From Cupriavidus basilensis (GTDB taxonomy: Bacteria > Pseudomonadota > Gammaproteobacteria > Burkholderiales > Burkholderiaceae): a stretch of DNA of 64,000 nt. The stretch is from the NCBI RefSeq assembly GCF_008801925.2, contig NZ_CP062803.1, positions 868,001 through 932,000 of the forward strand, given 5' to 3'. The notes under the pieces are model-generated. The model was not told where the DNA came from, did not search any database, and saw nothing but the letters and a program-made list of their open reading frames with translations. A program made the position numbers and the translations under genes. Positions 27,008 through 36,144 of the stretch are shown here, piece by piece; position 1 is the stretch's first letter; each line of letters opens with the position of its first letter.

Positions 27008-28128
27008 GCCTTGCCGGAACCCGCCACGTCCTCGGCGGTGGTGACAGGCTTGCCTTGCGCCAGCGCGGGCGGCGGGTCAGCCAGGTGCTGCGAGCCGATG
27101 GTCCAGTCGCGCAGCAGCGCGTAGGCCACCGCCAGCAGCGTCGGGCCGATGAAGACGCCGAGAAAGCCGAAGGCCAGCGCGCCGCCGAACACGCCCAGCA
27201 TCACCCAGATCAGCGGCATGTCGGTGCCCTTGCTGATGAGGAGCGGCTTGATGACGTTATCGGCCATGCTGACCACGCCCACGCCCCACACCACCATGAA
27301 GATGGCCCAGCCGAGCGAGCCGGTGTGGTAAAGCCAGAGCGCGGCGGGAATCCATACCAGCGGCGGGCCGACCGGGATCACGGACAGGAAGAAGGTGATG
27401 AAGCCGAGGATGGCGGCGCCGGGCACGCCGGCGATCCAGAAGCCGATGCCGGCCAGCAAGGCCTGCACGAAAGCCGTGCCCAGCACGCCGTAGACCACGC
27501 CCTTGACGGTGTTGCCGGCCAGCGCCAGCAGGTGGTCGGCGCGCTCGCCGGCAATGCGGCGCATGCCCGCGCGCAGCCACGCCACCGCGAACTCGCCGCC
27601 GGTATAGAAGAAGAACGCCAGCACGATCGACAGCGCCAGCTGGCCCAGCCCGGCACCGATCGACAACCCGGCGCCCAGCAACACATGGCCCACGGGCGCG
27701 ATCAGCTTGCGCAGGTTGGCGACCATCTCGGAGTCGGCATGGATCACCTTGTCCCAGGAGCTTTGCAGGTAGTCGCCCACATAGGGCAGGCCGGTCAGCC
27801 ACCCGGGCAGCGCGGGCGCGCCGTGATCGAAGAACTGGTCGACCAGGCCGGACAGCTCGTCGATGTGCGCGGAGACGCTGGCGCCGGCGTAGACAAAGGG
27901 GCCGAGCACGATGACCGCGGCCAGCAGCACGCAGATCAGGGCTGCCACGCTGCGCCGGTTGCCCATCCAGCGCGACAGCACCGTATAGGGGTACCACGAG
28001 CTGAAGGCGAGGATGGCGCCCCACAACAGCGCGGTGGTAAAGGGCGCGAGCACCAGCAACGAGCCGCCGATCAGCACGATCAGCGCAAAGATGGCGGCGA
28101 GTTTTTCAATCAGTTGACCGGAATTCAT
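27004..28128 (-). CDS. AI-2E family transporter (YdiK/PerM type)
   Basis: A 374-residue membrane protein with about eight transmembrane segments in the PerM pattern (LIVLIGGSLLVLAPFTTALLW first; ITFFLSVIPVGPPLVWIPAAL late; PLLISKGTDMPLIWVMLGVFGGALAFG). ATG 28128 has AGGAGAAGC upstream; the longer frame is not needed. The stop overlaps the pqiA start by ATGA, placing it first in a five-gene operon with PqiAABC, so envelope lipid traffic is a more likely context than quorum signals. Confidence 0.82.
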   Translation of the reverse strand: MNSGQLIEKLAAIFALIVLIGGSLLVLAPFTTALLWGAILAFSSWYPYTVLSRWMGNRRSVAALICVLLAAVIVLGPFVYAGASVSAHIDELSGLVDQFFDHGAPALPGWLTGLPYVGDYLQSSWDKVIHADSEMVANLRKLIAPVGHVLLGAGLSIGAGLGQLALSIVLAFFFYTGGEFAVAWLRAGMRRIAGERADHLLALAGNTVKGVVYGVLGTAFVQALLAGIGFWIAGVPGAAILGFITFFLSVIPVGPPLVWIPAALWLYHTGSLGWAIFMVVWGVGVVSMADNVIKPLLISKGTDMPLIWVMLGVFGGALAFGFLGVFIGPTLLAVAYALLRDWTIGSQHLADPPPALAQGKPVTTAEDVAGSGKA

Positions 28129-28252
28129 CGGGTGCTTCTCCTGGACTGCCGGTGTGACGTAAACGGCAACAATATATAGGAAAACCCGTAGCCCGCCGGA
28201 AGCGGGCGGCATCGCGGGGGCTGCAATGTTGCATTGCGGGACGCCGGGCGCG

Positions 28253-29170
28253 CTATGTGCTACGCAGGCCTTCCCCGAACGTCTCACGATGCCATACCTC
28301 GGTGACATCTTCTAGCAGCGTGAGAAAGCGGTCCAGCGCGGGCAGGCCGTGGTCGCGCCGCACGGTGGCGTAAAGGTCGGCGGCCAGCCCGGGCTCGTCC
28401 AGCGTGAGGAAGGCGACGTCCTCCCGCGGCGCGCCCGACAGCGAGCGCGGCAGCGCGCTGACCCCGACGCCGGCGCCCACCAGGCTGAGCACCGTCTGCG
28501 GATCCACCGACTCGTGCAGCACGCGCGGGTGGAAGCCATTGCGCACGCAGGCGGCCAGCAAGCTGCGGATCACCGGGCTTTGGGTATTAAGCAGCACAAA
28601 AGGTTCCGCCGCCAGCGCTTTCAGCCGGATCCGGCCGCTGGCCGCCAGCGGATGGCTTGCAGGCACCGCGGCCATCAGCGGCTGCGGATAGACGCGGATC
28701 GACCGCAGTTCCTCCCGCCCGGTAGCGCTGGAGGCAAAGCCCACGTCGATCTGGCCACGCACCAGCGCCTCGCCCTGCTGGTCGGGGAGCATCTCGTGCA
28801 GGGTCCACTCCACCGCCGGGTTGCGCTCCTGGAACAGCCGCATGGTACGGGGCAGGGGGCCGTACATCACGGAATTGATGATGCCGATGCGCAGGTAGCC
28901 CTCCAGCCCGTCGGCCACGCGCAGCACCATTTTCCGGGTCGAGTCCAGGTCGGCCACGATGTCGCGCGCCCGCGTCAGCAGTGCCTCGCCCGCCCGGGTC
29001 AGGCGCGCGCCCAGGCGGCCGCGCTCGAACAGGATGACCCCAAGGGACGCCTCCAGCGACTTGATCTGCTGGCTCAGCGGCGGCTGGGAAATATGCAGGC
29101 GCTCGGCGGCACGGCTGAAGTTGCCCTCCTCGGCAACGGCGATGAAATAGCGGAGCTGGCGGATATCCAT
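28253..29170 (-). CDS. LysR-family transcriptional regulator
   Basis: A 305-residue protein with a standard N-terminal winged HTH (NFSRAAERLHISQPPLSQQIKSLE) and a C-terminal co-inducer domain. It is divergent from the IorAB/rubredoxin/Rieske genes, with T-N11-A type sites in the shared gap, so it most likely controls them in response to the pathway substrate. Confidence 0.88.
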   Translation of the reverse strand: MDIRQLRYFIAVAEEGNFSRAAERLHISQPPLSQQIKSLEASLGVILFERGRLGARLTRAGEALLTRARDIVADLDSTRKMVLRVADGLEGYLRIGIINSVMYGPLPRTMRLFQERNPAVEWTLHEMLPDQQGEALVRGQIDVGFASSATGREELRSIRVYPQPLMAAVPASHPLAASGRIRLKALAAEPFVLLNTQSPVIRSLLAACVRNGFHPRVLHESVDPQTVLSLVGAGVGVSALPRSLSGAPREDVAFLTLDEPGLAADLYATVRRDHGLPALDRFLTLLEDVTEVWHRETFGEGLRST

Positions 29171-29214
29171 ATGAATATCGTATGGAAAAGATTCTCAAAT
29201 CATATTTCACATAT
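29168..29214. promoter_or_regulatory. LysR-type binding sites in the divergent promoter region
   Basis: CATATGAATATCGTATG (29168-29184, overlapping the regulator's start codon) and CATATTTCACATATG (29200-29214) are two interrupted palindromes with CATA/TATG arms. The region is far more AT-rich than its surroundings. Confidence 0.6.
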
Positions 29215-29330
29215 GGATTTGGCGCAGCTAGTCTTTGCTTCAACACGGCCCGCCAGCCCCCAAAGACAGCAATCAGCAGCGCCCGAACAGCGCCAAGCAG
29301 CGACAAACGGCGGAGCAAGGAGAAAAAAAC

Positions 29331-29804
29331 ATGACCCCCATCAAAGTCAACGGCGCCCTGCGCGCCGTGCAAGCTCCCGGCGACACCCCCTTGCTGTGGG
29401 TGCTGCGCGACGAGCTCGATCTCACCGGCACCAAGTACGGCTGCGGCATGGGCCTGTGCGGCGCCTGCACGGTGCATGTGGATGGCGCCCCGGTGCGGGC
29501 CTGCCAGACGCCGGTCTCCACCGTGGCCGGCAAGCGGGTCACCACCATCGAGGGGTTGGGCCAGCCCGATGCGCTGCATGCGGTGCAGAAAGCCTGGCAA
29601 GCCGAAGACGTGCCCCAATGCGGCTACTGCCAGTCCGGCCAGCTGATGTCGGCCGCCGCGCTGCTGGCCAGCAAGCGCAACCCCACCGATAGCGATATCG
29701 ACGCTGCCATGGCCGGCAACATCTGCCGCTGCGGCACCTACGACCGCATCCGCCGCGCGATCCATCGCGCCGCCGCCGAACTGCGTGGAGGCAAGCCAGC
29801 ATGA
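29331..29804 (+). CDS. 2Fe-2S subunit of an IorAB-type molybdenum hydroxylase
   Basis: A 157-residue small subunit with two [2Fe-2S] sites. The plant-ferredoxin type is [16 protein letters not shown]...C, and the helical type is CGYC...CRCGTY. It passes electrons from the Mo centre of the large subunit encoded next (ATGA overlap). ATG 29331 follows AAGGAG. Isoquinoline 1-oxidoreductase and related aldehyde or N-heterocycle hydroxylases have this two-subunit form without an FAD subunit. Confidence 0.88.
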   Translation: MTPIKVNGALRAVQAPGDTPLLWVLRDELDLTGTKYGCGMGLCGACTVHVDGAPVRACQTPVSTVAGKRVTTIEGLGQPDALHAVQKAWQAEDVPQCGYCQSGQLMSAAALLASKRNPTDSDIDAAMAGNICRCGTYDRIRRAIHRAAAELRGGKPA

Positions 29805-32083
29805 CGCGCGAGCTCAACCTGATCGATGCCACCCCGGCCAATGGCGGGCGCCGCCGCTTCCTGCAAGCTGGCGCGGCGCTCGCCGGCGGCCTGCTGCTGG
29901 AAATCGGCAGCGGCGGCCAGTGCATCCGCAACGCCGCCGCCGCGCCCATCACCGACAGCGCGGCCGGCAACTTCGCCCCCAATGCCTGGGTGCGCGTCAC
30001 CCCCGACAACCGCGTGCTGCTGGTGGTCCACAAATACGACAGCGGCACCGGCGTGAAGAATGCGCTGGGCCTGATGCTGGCCGAAGAGCTGGATGCCGAC
30101 TGGGCCACCGTGCAGGTGATCCAGCCCGACGATCCGCTTGCCAAGGCCTACCTGCATCCGCTGTGGGGCATGCACGCCACCGGCGGCAGCACCAGCGTGC
30201 CGCTGGAGTGGAACACGCTGCGCCGCGCAGGTGCCACCGCGCGCGCCATGCTGGTGGCGCAAGCGGCGCGGCGCTGGGCGGTCGAGCCGGCGGCTTGCAA
30301 GACAGCCGCTGGCGCCGTGATCCACGTGGCCAGCGGACAGCGCTTCACCTACGGCGAGCTGGCCGAAGGCGCGGCACGCTTGCCGGTGCCGGCCGAGGTC
30401 ACGCTCAAGCGGCCAGACGAGTTTGTGCTGATCGGCAAGGAGCGCAGCAGCTACCGCGTGGCCGACAAGCTCACCGGCCGCGCGCGCTATGCCATCGACA
30501 TCAAGCTGCCGGACATGCTGAGCGCCATCGTGGTGCACGCGCCGGTGGTCAACGCGCGGGTGGTGTCGTTCAACGCCGCCGAGGTCAAGGCGTTGCCCGG
30601 CGTGCGCGATGTGTTCGCCACCGAGATCCCGGAAACGATCGTGCATTTCCGCCCCGACGCGCCGGCCGCGCGCCCCATCAACGGCGCCAGCCAGCCCGGC
30701 GTGGCCATCGTGGCCGATCATTTCTGGGCCGCGCAGCGCGCGCGCCAGGTGCTCAAGGTGGTGTGGGGCGACAGCGCCATGCAGGACTTCAGCGCCGAGG
30801 CCGCCATCCGCGCCATGGCCGCGCGCGTGGACGAGCCTGGCAAGAAGTCCAAGGTCAAGGGCGATGCCGATGCCGTCTTCCAGGGCGCTGCCAAGGTGGT
30901 GGAAGCGGTCTACACCATGCCCTACAAGGCGCATGCGCAGATGGAGCCGCTCAGCATCGTGGCGTGGGTGCGGCCGGACGCGGTGGAGTACTGGGGCGGC
31001 GTGCAGGTGCCCTCGCGCTGCGCGCAGGCAGCCGAGACCATTGCCGGCATCTCGCGCGACAAGGTGAAGATCCATCTGACCGAAGCCGGTGGCAGCTTCG
31101 GCGCCCGCGAAGGGCTGCACATCATCCTGGAGGCGACCTATATCGCCAAGCGCATGGGCCGCCCCGTCAAGCTGCTCTACAGCCGCGAAGACGACATGCA
31201 CGCGTTCTATTACCAGAGCGCCAGCGTGCACAAGGCGCGCGCCGCGCTGGACGCGGCCGGCAATGTGCAGGCCTTCAGCCTGCGCGCCGTGGTGCCGTCG
31301 ATCAAGGAGCCCGACGATCCCGGCTTCCTGGCCAAGGTGCCGGTCGACCCGAGCTGCACCGAGGGCATGCGCGACGATTTCTACTACCAGGTGCCCGCGC
31401 TCGACCTCGCCTGGGTGCGCCACGAGCCGGGCTTCCCGGTGTGGTGGTGGCGCGCGGTGAGCTACGTGCCGAATATCTTCGCCATCGAAAGCCTGATCGA
31501 CGAAGCCGCGCATGCCTGCGCGCAGGACCCGGTGGCGTTGCGCAGGAAGCTGCTGCAAGGCAAGCCCGAGCATGTGGCGGTGCTCGACCGCGCCGCCGCG
31601 CTGGCGGGCTGGAAAGCCGGCGCGAAGCCGGGCAAGGGCGGCAATGGCCGTGGCCTGGGCGTGGCCACCTACGAAGGCTACAAGAGCTATATCGCCATCG
31701 TGGCCGATGTCAGCGTCAGCAACGGCGCCATCACCGTGCACAAGATCATTTGCGTGGTGGACTGCGGGCTTGCCGTCGATCCCAGCTCGGTGCGCCAGCA
31801 ACTGGCTGGCGGCATCTACTGGGGCGTGTCCACCGCGCTGATGAACGCGGTGCATATCGAGAACGGCGGCGTGAAGCAAAGCAACTTCCACGACTACCCG
31901 GTGGTGCGCATGAGCGACGCCCCGGCGCTGGAGATCGTGGTGATGCCGCCCTCCGGCAGGCAGCCCGGTGGCGTCGGCGAACTGTCCAACCCGCCGGTGG
32001 TGCCGGCGATCGGCAACGCCATCTTTGCGGCCACCGGCAAGCGCTTGCGCGCCACGCCATTTGCGCTGGCTGCGCTGGCGTAG
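29801..32083 (+). CDS. Molybdopterin-binding large subunit of an IorAB-type hydroxylase
   Basis: A 760-residue catalytic subunit hydroxylating a carbon next to N in a heterocycle, or an aldehyde, with water as oxygen donor. The twin-arginine-like leader ([16 protein letters not shown]) implies periplasmic location after folding with cofactor. The Moco-binding loops include [13 protein letters not shown], and the C-terminal catalytic Glu lies in [15 protein letters not shown]. No CoxM-type FAD subunit is encoded, so an external electron acceptor is needed; a rubredoxin gene follows 60 bp downstream. Confidence 0.87.
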   Translation: MTRELNLIDATPANGGRRRFLQAGAALAGGLLLEIGSGGQCIRNAAAAPITDSAAGNFAPNAWVRVTPDNRVLLVVHKYDSGTGVKNALGLMLAEELDADWATVQVIQPDDPLAKAYLHPLWGMHATGGSTSVPLEWNTLRRAGATARAMLVAQAARRWAVEPAACKTAAGAVIHVASGQRFTYGELAEGAARLPVPAEVTLKRPDEFVLIGKERSSYRVADKLTGRARYAIDIKLPDMLSAIVVHAPVVNARVVSFNAAEVKALPGVRDVFATEIPETIVHFRPDAPAARPINGASQPGVAIVADHFWAAQRARQVLKVVWGDSAMQDFSAEAAIRAMAARVDEPGKKSKVKGDADAVFQGAAKVVEAVYTMPYKAHAQMEPLSIVAWVRPDAVEYWGGVQVPSRCAQAAETIAGISRDKVKIHLTEAGGSFGAREGLHIILEATYIAKRMGRPVKLLYSREDDMHAFYYQSASVHKARAALDAAGNVQAFSLRAVVPSIKEPDDPGFLAKVPVDPSCTEGMRDDFYYQVPALDLAWVRHEPGFPVWWWRAVSYVPNIFAIESLIDEAAHACAQDPVALRRKLLQGKPEHVAVLDRAAALAGWKAGAKPGKGGNGRGLGVATYEGYKSYIAIVADVSVSNGAITVHKIICVVDCGLAVDPSSVRQQLAGGIYWGVSTALMNAVHIENGGVKQSNFHDYPVVRMSDAPALEIVVMPPSGRQPGGVGELSNPPVVPAIGNAIFAATGKRLRATPFALAALA

Positions 32084-32143
32084 ACCAGCCATCCCACCGG
32101 CACGCAAGCCCGTAACAACCCGAACCCGACGAAAGGACCCGAA

Positions 32144-32320
32144 ATGACGACAGCGACGAAATGGAAATGCATGGTATGCGGCTTTGAATACGACGAAACG
32201 CTCGGCATGCCCGAACACGGCTTTCCCGCCGGCACGCGCTGGGAGGATATCCCCGACGAATGGCTGTGCCCGGACTGCGGCGTGAGCAAGGCCGAGTTCG
32301 AGATGGAAGTGGTGGCCTGA
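32144..32320 (+). CDS. Rubredoxin
   Basis: A 58-residue one-iron electron carrier. The Fe ligands are Cys9-x2-Cys12 (CMVCG) and Cys42-x2-Cys45 (CPDCG), with the conserved aromatic core (FEYDE, WEDIPDEW). ATG 32144 follows GAAAGGA. It lies between the Mo hydroxylase and a rubredoxin-reductase-like gene (3-bp gap), so it is clearly part of this operon. Confidence 0.95.
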   Translation: MTTATKWKCMVCGFEYDETLGMPEHGFPAGTRWEDIPDEWLCPDCGVSKAEFEMEVVA

Positions 32321-32323
32321 GCC

Positions 32324-33538
32324 ATGACGAACGACGCCATCACCGCGAAAGCGCAGCAAGCGCTGCCGCTGGTCATCCTCGGTACCGGCCTGGCGGGCTA
32401 CACGCTGGCGCGCGAGTTCCGCAAGCTCGACAGCGCGACGCCGCTGGTCATCGTCACGCGCGACGCCGGCGAGTCGTACTCCAAGCCGATGCTGTCCAAT
32501 GCGCTGGCCGGCAACAAGGCACCCGCCGCACTGGCCATCGCCAGCGTGCAGCAGATGGCCGCGCAGCTCAACGCGCGCGTGATGACGCATGCCGATGCGT
32601 CGGCCATCGATACCGCCGCAGGCACCGTGCTGGTCGACGGGCAACCGCTGCGCTACGGACAACTGGTGCTGGCGCTGGGCGCGCAAGCGCGTGCGCCAGG
32701 CTTGCAAGGCGATGGCGCCGATGCGGTGCAGACCGTCAACGATCTTGCCGACTACACGCGCTTTCACGCCTCGCTGCAAGGCAAGAAGCGCGTGGCCATC
32801 CTCGGCGCGGGCCTGATCGGCTGCGAGTTCGCCAACGACCTGCACGCGGGTGGCTTCGCCGTCGAGCTGGTTGATCCCGCCGCATGGCCGCTCGGCCGGC
32901 TGCTGCCGGGCGAGGCGGGCGAGCTGATGGCCGGCGCGCTGCGCGGCCTCGGCGTGCGGCTGCACCTTGGCGAGATGCCGGTCGCGGTGCATCGCCGCGA
33001 TGGCGCGCTCGCGGTGCAACTGGCCAGCGGCGTTGAGATCGCTGCCGATGTGGTGCTCTCCGCCACCGGGCTGCTGCCGCGCGTGGCGCTGGCGCAGGAC
33101 GCCGGCATTGCCACTGCGCGCGGCATCGTGGTGGACCGCCTGCTGCGCACCAGCGCGCCGTCGGTCTACGCGCTGGGCGACTGCGCCGAGGTCGACGGCC
33201 TGGTGCTGCCTTACGTGATGCCGCTGATGCAGGCTGCGCGCGCACTGGCCCGCACGCTGGCCGGCACGCCGACGCCGCTGAGCTACGCCGCCATGCCGGT
33301 GGTGGTGAAAACGCCTGTGCTGCCGGCCGTGGTGTCGCCCGCGCTGGCCGGCGCGGGCAACTGGGAGATCGAGTCCCAGGCGGCGGCCGGGCAAGCCGGC
33401 GCGGGCCTGCGCGCGTTGTTCCGCGATACGCAAGGCGCTCTGACCGGCTTCGCGCTGCTGGGCAAGGCCGTGGCGGAGAAGGGCGCGCTTGCCAGGCAGA
33501 TCAGCGACTGGCTGCCGGTGCAAGCCGCACCGGCCTGA
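32324..33538 (+). CDS. NAD(P)H-rubredoxin reductase-type FAD oxidoreductase
   Basis: A 404-residue flavoprotein with an N-terminal FAD motif (VILGTGLAGYTLA), a central NAD(P) motif (VAILGAGLIGCEFAN) and the second FAD signature YALGDCAEVDG. It resembles AlkT/RubB-type reductases and should reduce the rubredoxin encoded immediately upstream. Confidence 0.88.
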   Translation: MTNDAITAKAQQALPLVILGTGLAGYTLAREFRKLDSATPLVIVTRDAGESYSKPMLSNALAGNKAPAALAIASVQQMAAQLNARVMTHADASAIDTAAGTVLVDGQPLRYGQLVLALGAQARAPGLQGDGADAVQTVNDLADYTRFHASLQGKKRVAILGAGLIGCEFANDLHAGGFAVELVDPAAWPLGRLLPGEAGELMAGALRGLGVRLHLGEMPVAVHRRDGALAVQLASGVEIAADVVLSATGLLPRVALAQDAGIATARGIVVDRLLRTSAPSVYALGDCAEVDGLVLPYVMPLMQAARALARTLAGTPTPLSYAAMPVVVKTPVLPAVVSPALAGAGNWEIESQAAAGQAGAGLRALFRDTQGALTGFALLGKAVAEKGALARQISDWLPVQAAPA

Positions 33539-33621
33539 AACAAGAACACAACGCGCCGTACTCCTGCACGCACTGCACGCCTGCACAACCCACACTCGAC
33601 AATACGAGAGGAGACTTCCCA

Positions 33622-34638
33622 ATGCTTGTCACTCAACAACCGGTCCTGCGTCGCTTCTGGTACGCGGTCATTCCCGAATCCAGGCTCGACCTTGGCCCGC
33701 AGCCGTTCACGCTGCTGGGCGAGGACATCGTGATCTGGCGCGGCGCCGACGGCACGCCCGCGGCCGTGCGCGACCGCTGCTGCCATCGCACCGCCAAGCT
33801 CTCCAAGGGCTATGTGGATGCGGACGGCCTGCTGTGCTGCGGCTATCACGGCTGGTCCTACGACTGCAGCGGCAAGTGCGTGCGTATTCCGCAGATGCCG
33901 CAGAACATGATCCCCGCCAACGCACGCGTGGCGAACTACCACTGCAAGCTGCGCTACGGCTACGTGTGGGTGGCGCTGGAAGACCCGCTGACCGATATCC
34001 CGGACATCCCCGAAGGCAACGATCCTTCGCTGCGCCGCATCCCGCAGTTCTACGAGCGCTGGGCATGCAGCGGCCTGCGCTTCATGGAGAACTCGTTCGA
34101 CAACGCGCATTTCAGCTTCGTGCACAAGAACACCTTCGGCAAGTTCGCCAGCCCGAAGCCGGCAGACATCGAGATCATCGAGAACGCGTGGGGGTTCGAA
34201 TCGCGCCGCTCGGTGCCGATCATGAACCCGCCCGATAGCTGGCTGCTCACCGGCAGCAAGGAGCCGGAGACCATCCGCCACCTGCATGACAACTGGTACA
34301 TGCCGTTCTCGCGCCGCTTCGGCTGCACCTATCCGAATGGCCTGGTGCACACCATCGTCAACTGCGCCACGCCCATCGACGACAAGAGCACGATGATGGT
34401 CCAGTGGCTATACCGCAACGACACGGAGCAGCAGGCCCCGGCCGAGGAACTGGTCAAGTTCGACCATGCGGTCACGCGCGAGGACAAGGAGATCCTGGAA
34501 GCCACGGATTACGACGCCCCCATCGATACCACGCGGCGCATGGAGTTCCACATGCCGTCCGACAAGCCCGGGCTGGTGATGCGCAAGAAGCTGATGGCGC
34601 TGCTGCAGGCGCACGGCGAGAAGGAGGTGCACCTGTAA
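33622..34638 (+). CDS. Rieske non-heme iron oxygenase (alpha subunit)
   Basis: A 338-residue oxygenase. The Rieske [2Fe-2S] ligands are Cys53-x-His55 and Cys73-x2-His76 (CCH...CGYH). The mononuclear Fe site is Asp160-x2-His163-x4-His168 (DNAHFSFVH). The size and sequence suggest a group acting on small or heterocyclic substrates (N- or O-demethylase, purine hydroxylase such as HpxD) rather than hexameric biphenyl-type enzymes; no beta subunit is encoded. No Rieske ferredoxin or ferredoxin reductase lies nearby; the rubredoxin system upstream is the only visible electron source. RBS GAGGAGA. Confidence 0.88.
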   Translation: MLVTQQPVLRRFWYAVIPESRLDLGPQPFTLLGEDIVIWRGADGTPAAVRDRCCHRTAKLSKGYVDADGLLCCGYHGWSYDCSGKCVRIPQMPQNMIPANARVANYHCKLRYGYVWVALEDPLTDIPDIPEGNDPSLRRIPQFYERWACSGLRFMENSFDNAHFSFVHKNTFGKFASPKPADIEIIENAWGFESRRSVPIMNPPDSWLLTGSKEPETIRHLHDNWYMPFSRRFGCTYPNGLVHTIVNCATPIDDKSTMMVQWLYRNDTEQQAPAEELVKFDHAVTREDKEILEATDYDAPIDTTRRMEFHMPSDKPGLVMRKKLMALLQAHGEKEVHL

Positions 34639-34653
34639 TGCTTGCTTGATCTT

Positions 34654-34701
34654 GCCCCGGCGCCTGCTGGGCGCTAGCCAGGTTCCGGGGCTTTCTTTTT
34701 T
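34654..34701 (+). terminator. Rho-independent terminator after the Rieske gene
   Basis: GCCCCGG...CCGGGGC stem with an internal GC-rich fold, followed by TTTCTTTTTT. It separates the oxidative operon from the permease gene, which should have its own promoter or depend on read-through. Confidence 0.8.
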
Positions 34702-34764
34702 GCGCGCCCGTATTCCCAGAGATGTCGCGTCATCGCACGTAACGGCACAAGAGGAGACAACCCC

Positions 34765-36132
34765 ATGAACACCCAAGACCTGACCGGCGACAGGCCGGCC
34801 GCAGTTGACCAGGTGCCCGCCCCCGGGCCGCTGGTGATGCTGGGCTTCCAGCACGTGCTGGTGATGTATGTCGGCGCCATTGCGGTGCCGATGATCATCG
34901 CCAGCGCGCTCAAGCTGCCGAAGGAGGCGGTGGCGGTCCTGATCAATGCCGACCTCTTCACCTGTGGCATCGCCACCATCCTGCAGGCCGCGGGCTTCTG
35001 GCGCTTCGGCGTGCGCATGCCGGTGATGCAGGGCGTGGCCTTCAGCGCCATCCCGCCGATCCTTGTCATCGCCACCAATCCTGCGCTTGGCTTGCCGGCC
35101 GTCATCGGTGCGGTGATGGCGGGCGGCGTCATCACCATGCTGCTGGCGCCGGTGTTCGGCAAGCTGCTGCGCTTCTTTCCGCCCATCGTTGGCGGGTCCA
35201 TCGTGATGGTGGTGGGGCTGTCGCTGTTCCCGGTCGGCGTGAACTGGGTGGGCGGCGGGCGCGGCGCGCCGGATTTCGGCGCGCCGCATCACCTGGCGCT
35301 GGCGGGCTTCGTGTTCGCGCTGATCCTGGTCATCAACAAGTGGCTCAAGGGCTTCTGGTCCAACGTCTCCGTGCTGCTGGCGCTGGCGGCCGGCATGCTG
35401 GTGGCGATCCCCTTTGGCGTGGTGGACTTCCATGGCGTGGCCGAGGCGCCGATGGTCGACGTGATCCATCCCTTCTATTTCGGCTGGCCGGTGTTCGACG
35501 TGGTGGCCACGCTGACGATCGTGGTGGTGATGATCATCATCATGATCGAGTCGATGGGCTTGTTCCTGGCGATCGGCGATGTCGTGAACAAGCCGCTGAG
35601 CGCGGGCGAGATGACGGATGGCCTGCGGGCCAACGGGCTGGCCAGCGTGATCGGCGGGGCGCTCAATGGCTTTCCCTACACCATCTATAGCCAGAACATC
35701 GGCCTGCTGGTGGTGACAGGTGTCAAGAGCCGCTGGGTCGTGGTGGCGGCGGGCGTGATCCTGTGCGCGCTGGGCTTGTTTCCCAAGCTGGCCACGGTCG
35801 TGGCTTCCATCCCGCTGCCGGCGCTGGGCGGGGCAGGGCTGTTCATGTTCGGGGTGGTGACCTCGGCGGGCGTGCGCACGCTGGCGCGGGTGGATTTCGA
35901 GGGCACGCGGCACAACGTGTATATCGTTGCCGCCACCCTGGCCATCTCGCTGCTGCCCACGTTCTCGGGCACGCTGTTCAATCAACTGCCAGGCTGGCTG
36001 CAGCCCATCATGCACAGCAGCATCCTGCTGGCTTGCGTGATGTCGGTGGCATTGAACCTGTTGTTCAATGGCATGGCGCGTGCCGATGCGCACGCCATGC
36101 CGGCGGCGGGCGGGTTGCAGGCGAGCCGTTAG
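34765..36132 (+). CDS. NCS2/NAT-family purine permease
   Basis: A 455-residue inner-membrane symporter with 12-14 helices. The NAT signature [QEP]-N-x-G-x4-T-[RKG] is present as QNIGLLVVTG. The upstream motif MPVMQGVAFSAIPP and NGFPYTIYSQN match the xanthine/urate branch rather than uracil (UraA) types. ATG 34765 has GAGGAGA. It follows the Rieske operon in the same direction and is probably the importer of its substrate. Confidence 0.87.
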   Translation: MNTQDLTGDRPAAVDQVPAPGPLVMLGFQHVLVMYVGAIAVPMIIASALKLPKEAVAVLINADLFTCGIATILQAAGFWRFGVRMPVMQGVAFSAIPPILVIATNPALGLPAVIGAVMAGGVITMLLAPVFGKLLRFFPPIVGGSIVMVVGLSLFPVGVNWVGGGRGAPDFGAPHHLALAGFVFALILVINKWLKGFWSNVSVLLALAAGMLVAIPFGVVDFHGVAEAPMVDVIHPFYFGWPVFDVVATLTIVVVMIIIMIESMGLFLAIGDVVNKPLSAGEMTDGLRANGLASVIGGALNGFPYTIYSQNIGLLVVTGVKSRWVVVAAGVILCALGLFPKLATVVASIPLPALGGAGLFMFGVVTSAGVRTLARVDFEGTRHNVYIVAATLAISLLPTFSGTLFNQLPGWLQPIMHSSILLACVMSVALNLLFNGMARADAHAMPAAGGLQASR

Positions 36133-36144
36133 CGCCCGTGCGGG

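Noticed and set aside
29738..33622. A 1294-codon open frame on the minus strand opposite the Mo hydroxylase and reductase genes
   Set aside because: It is antisense to well-supported genes, Arg/His/Ala-rich, without domains; a by-product of high GC at third codon positions.
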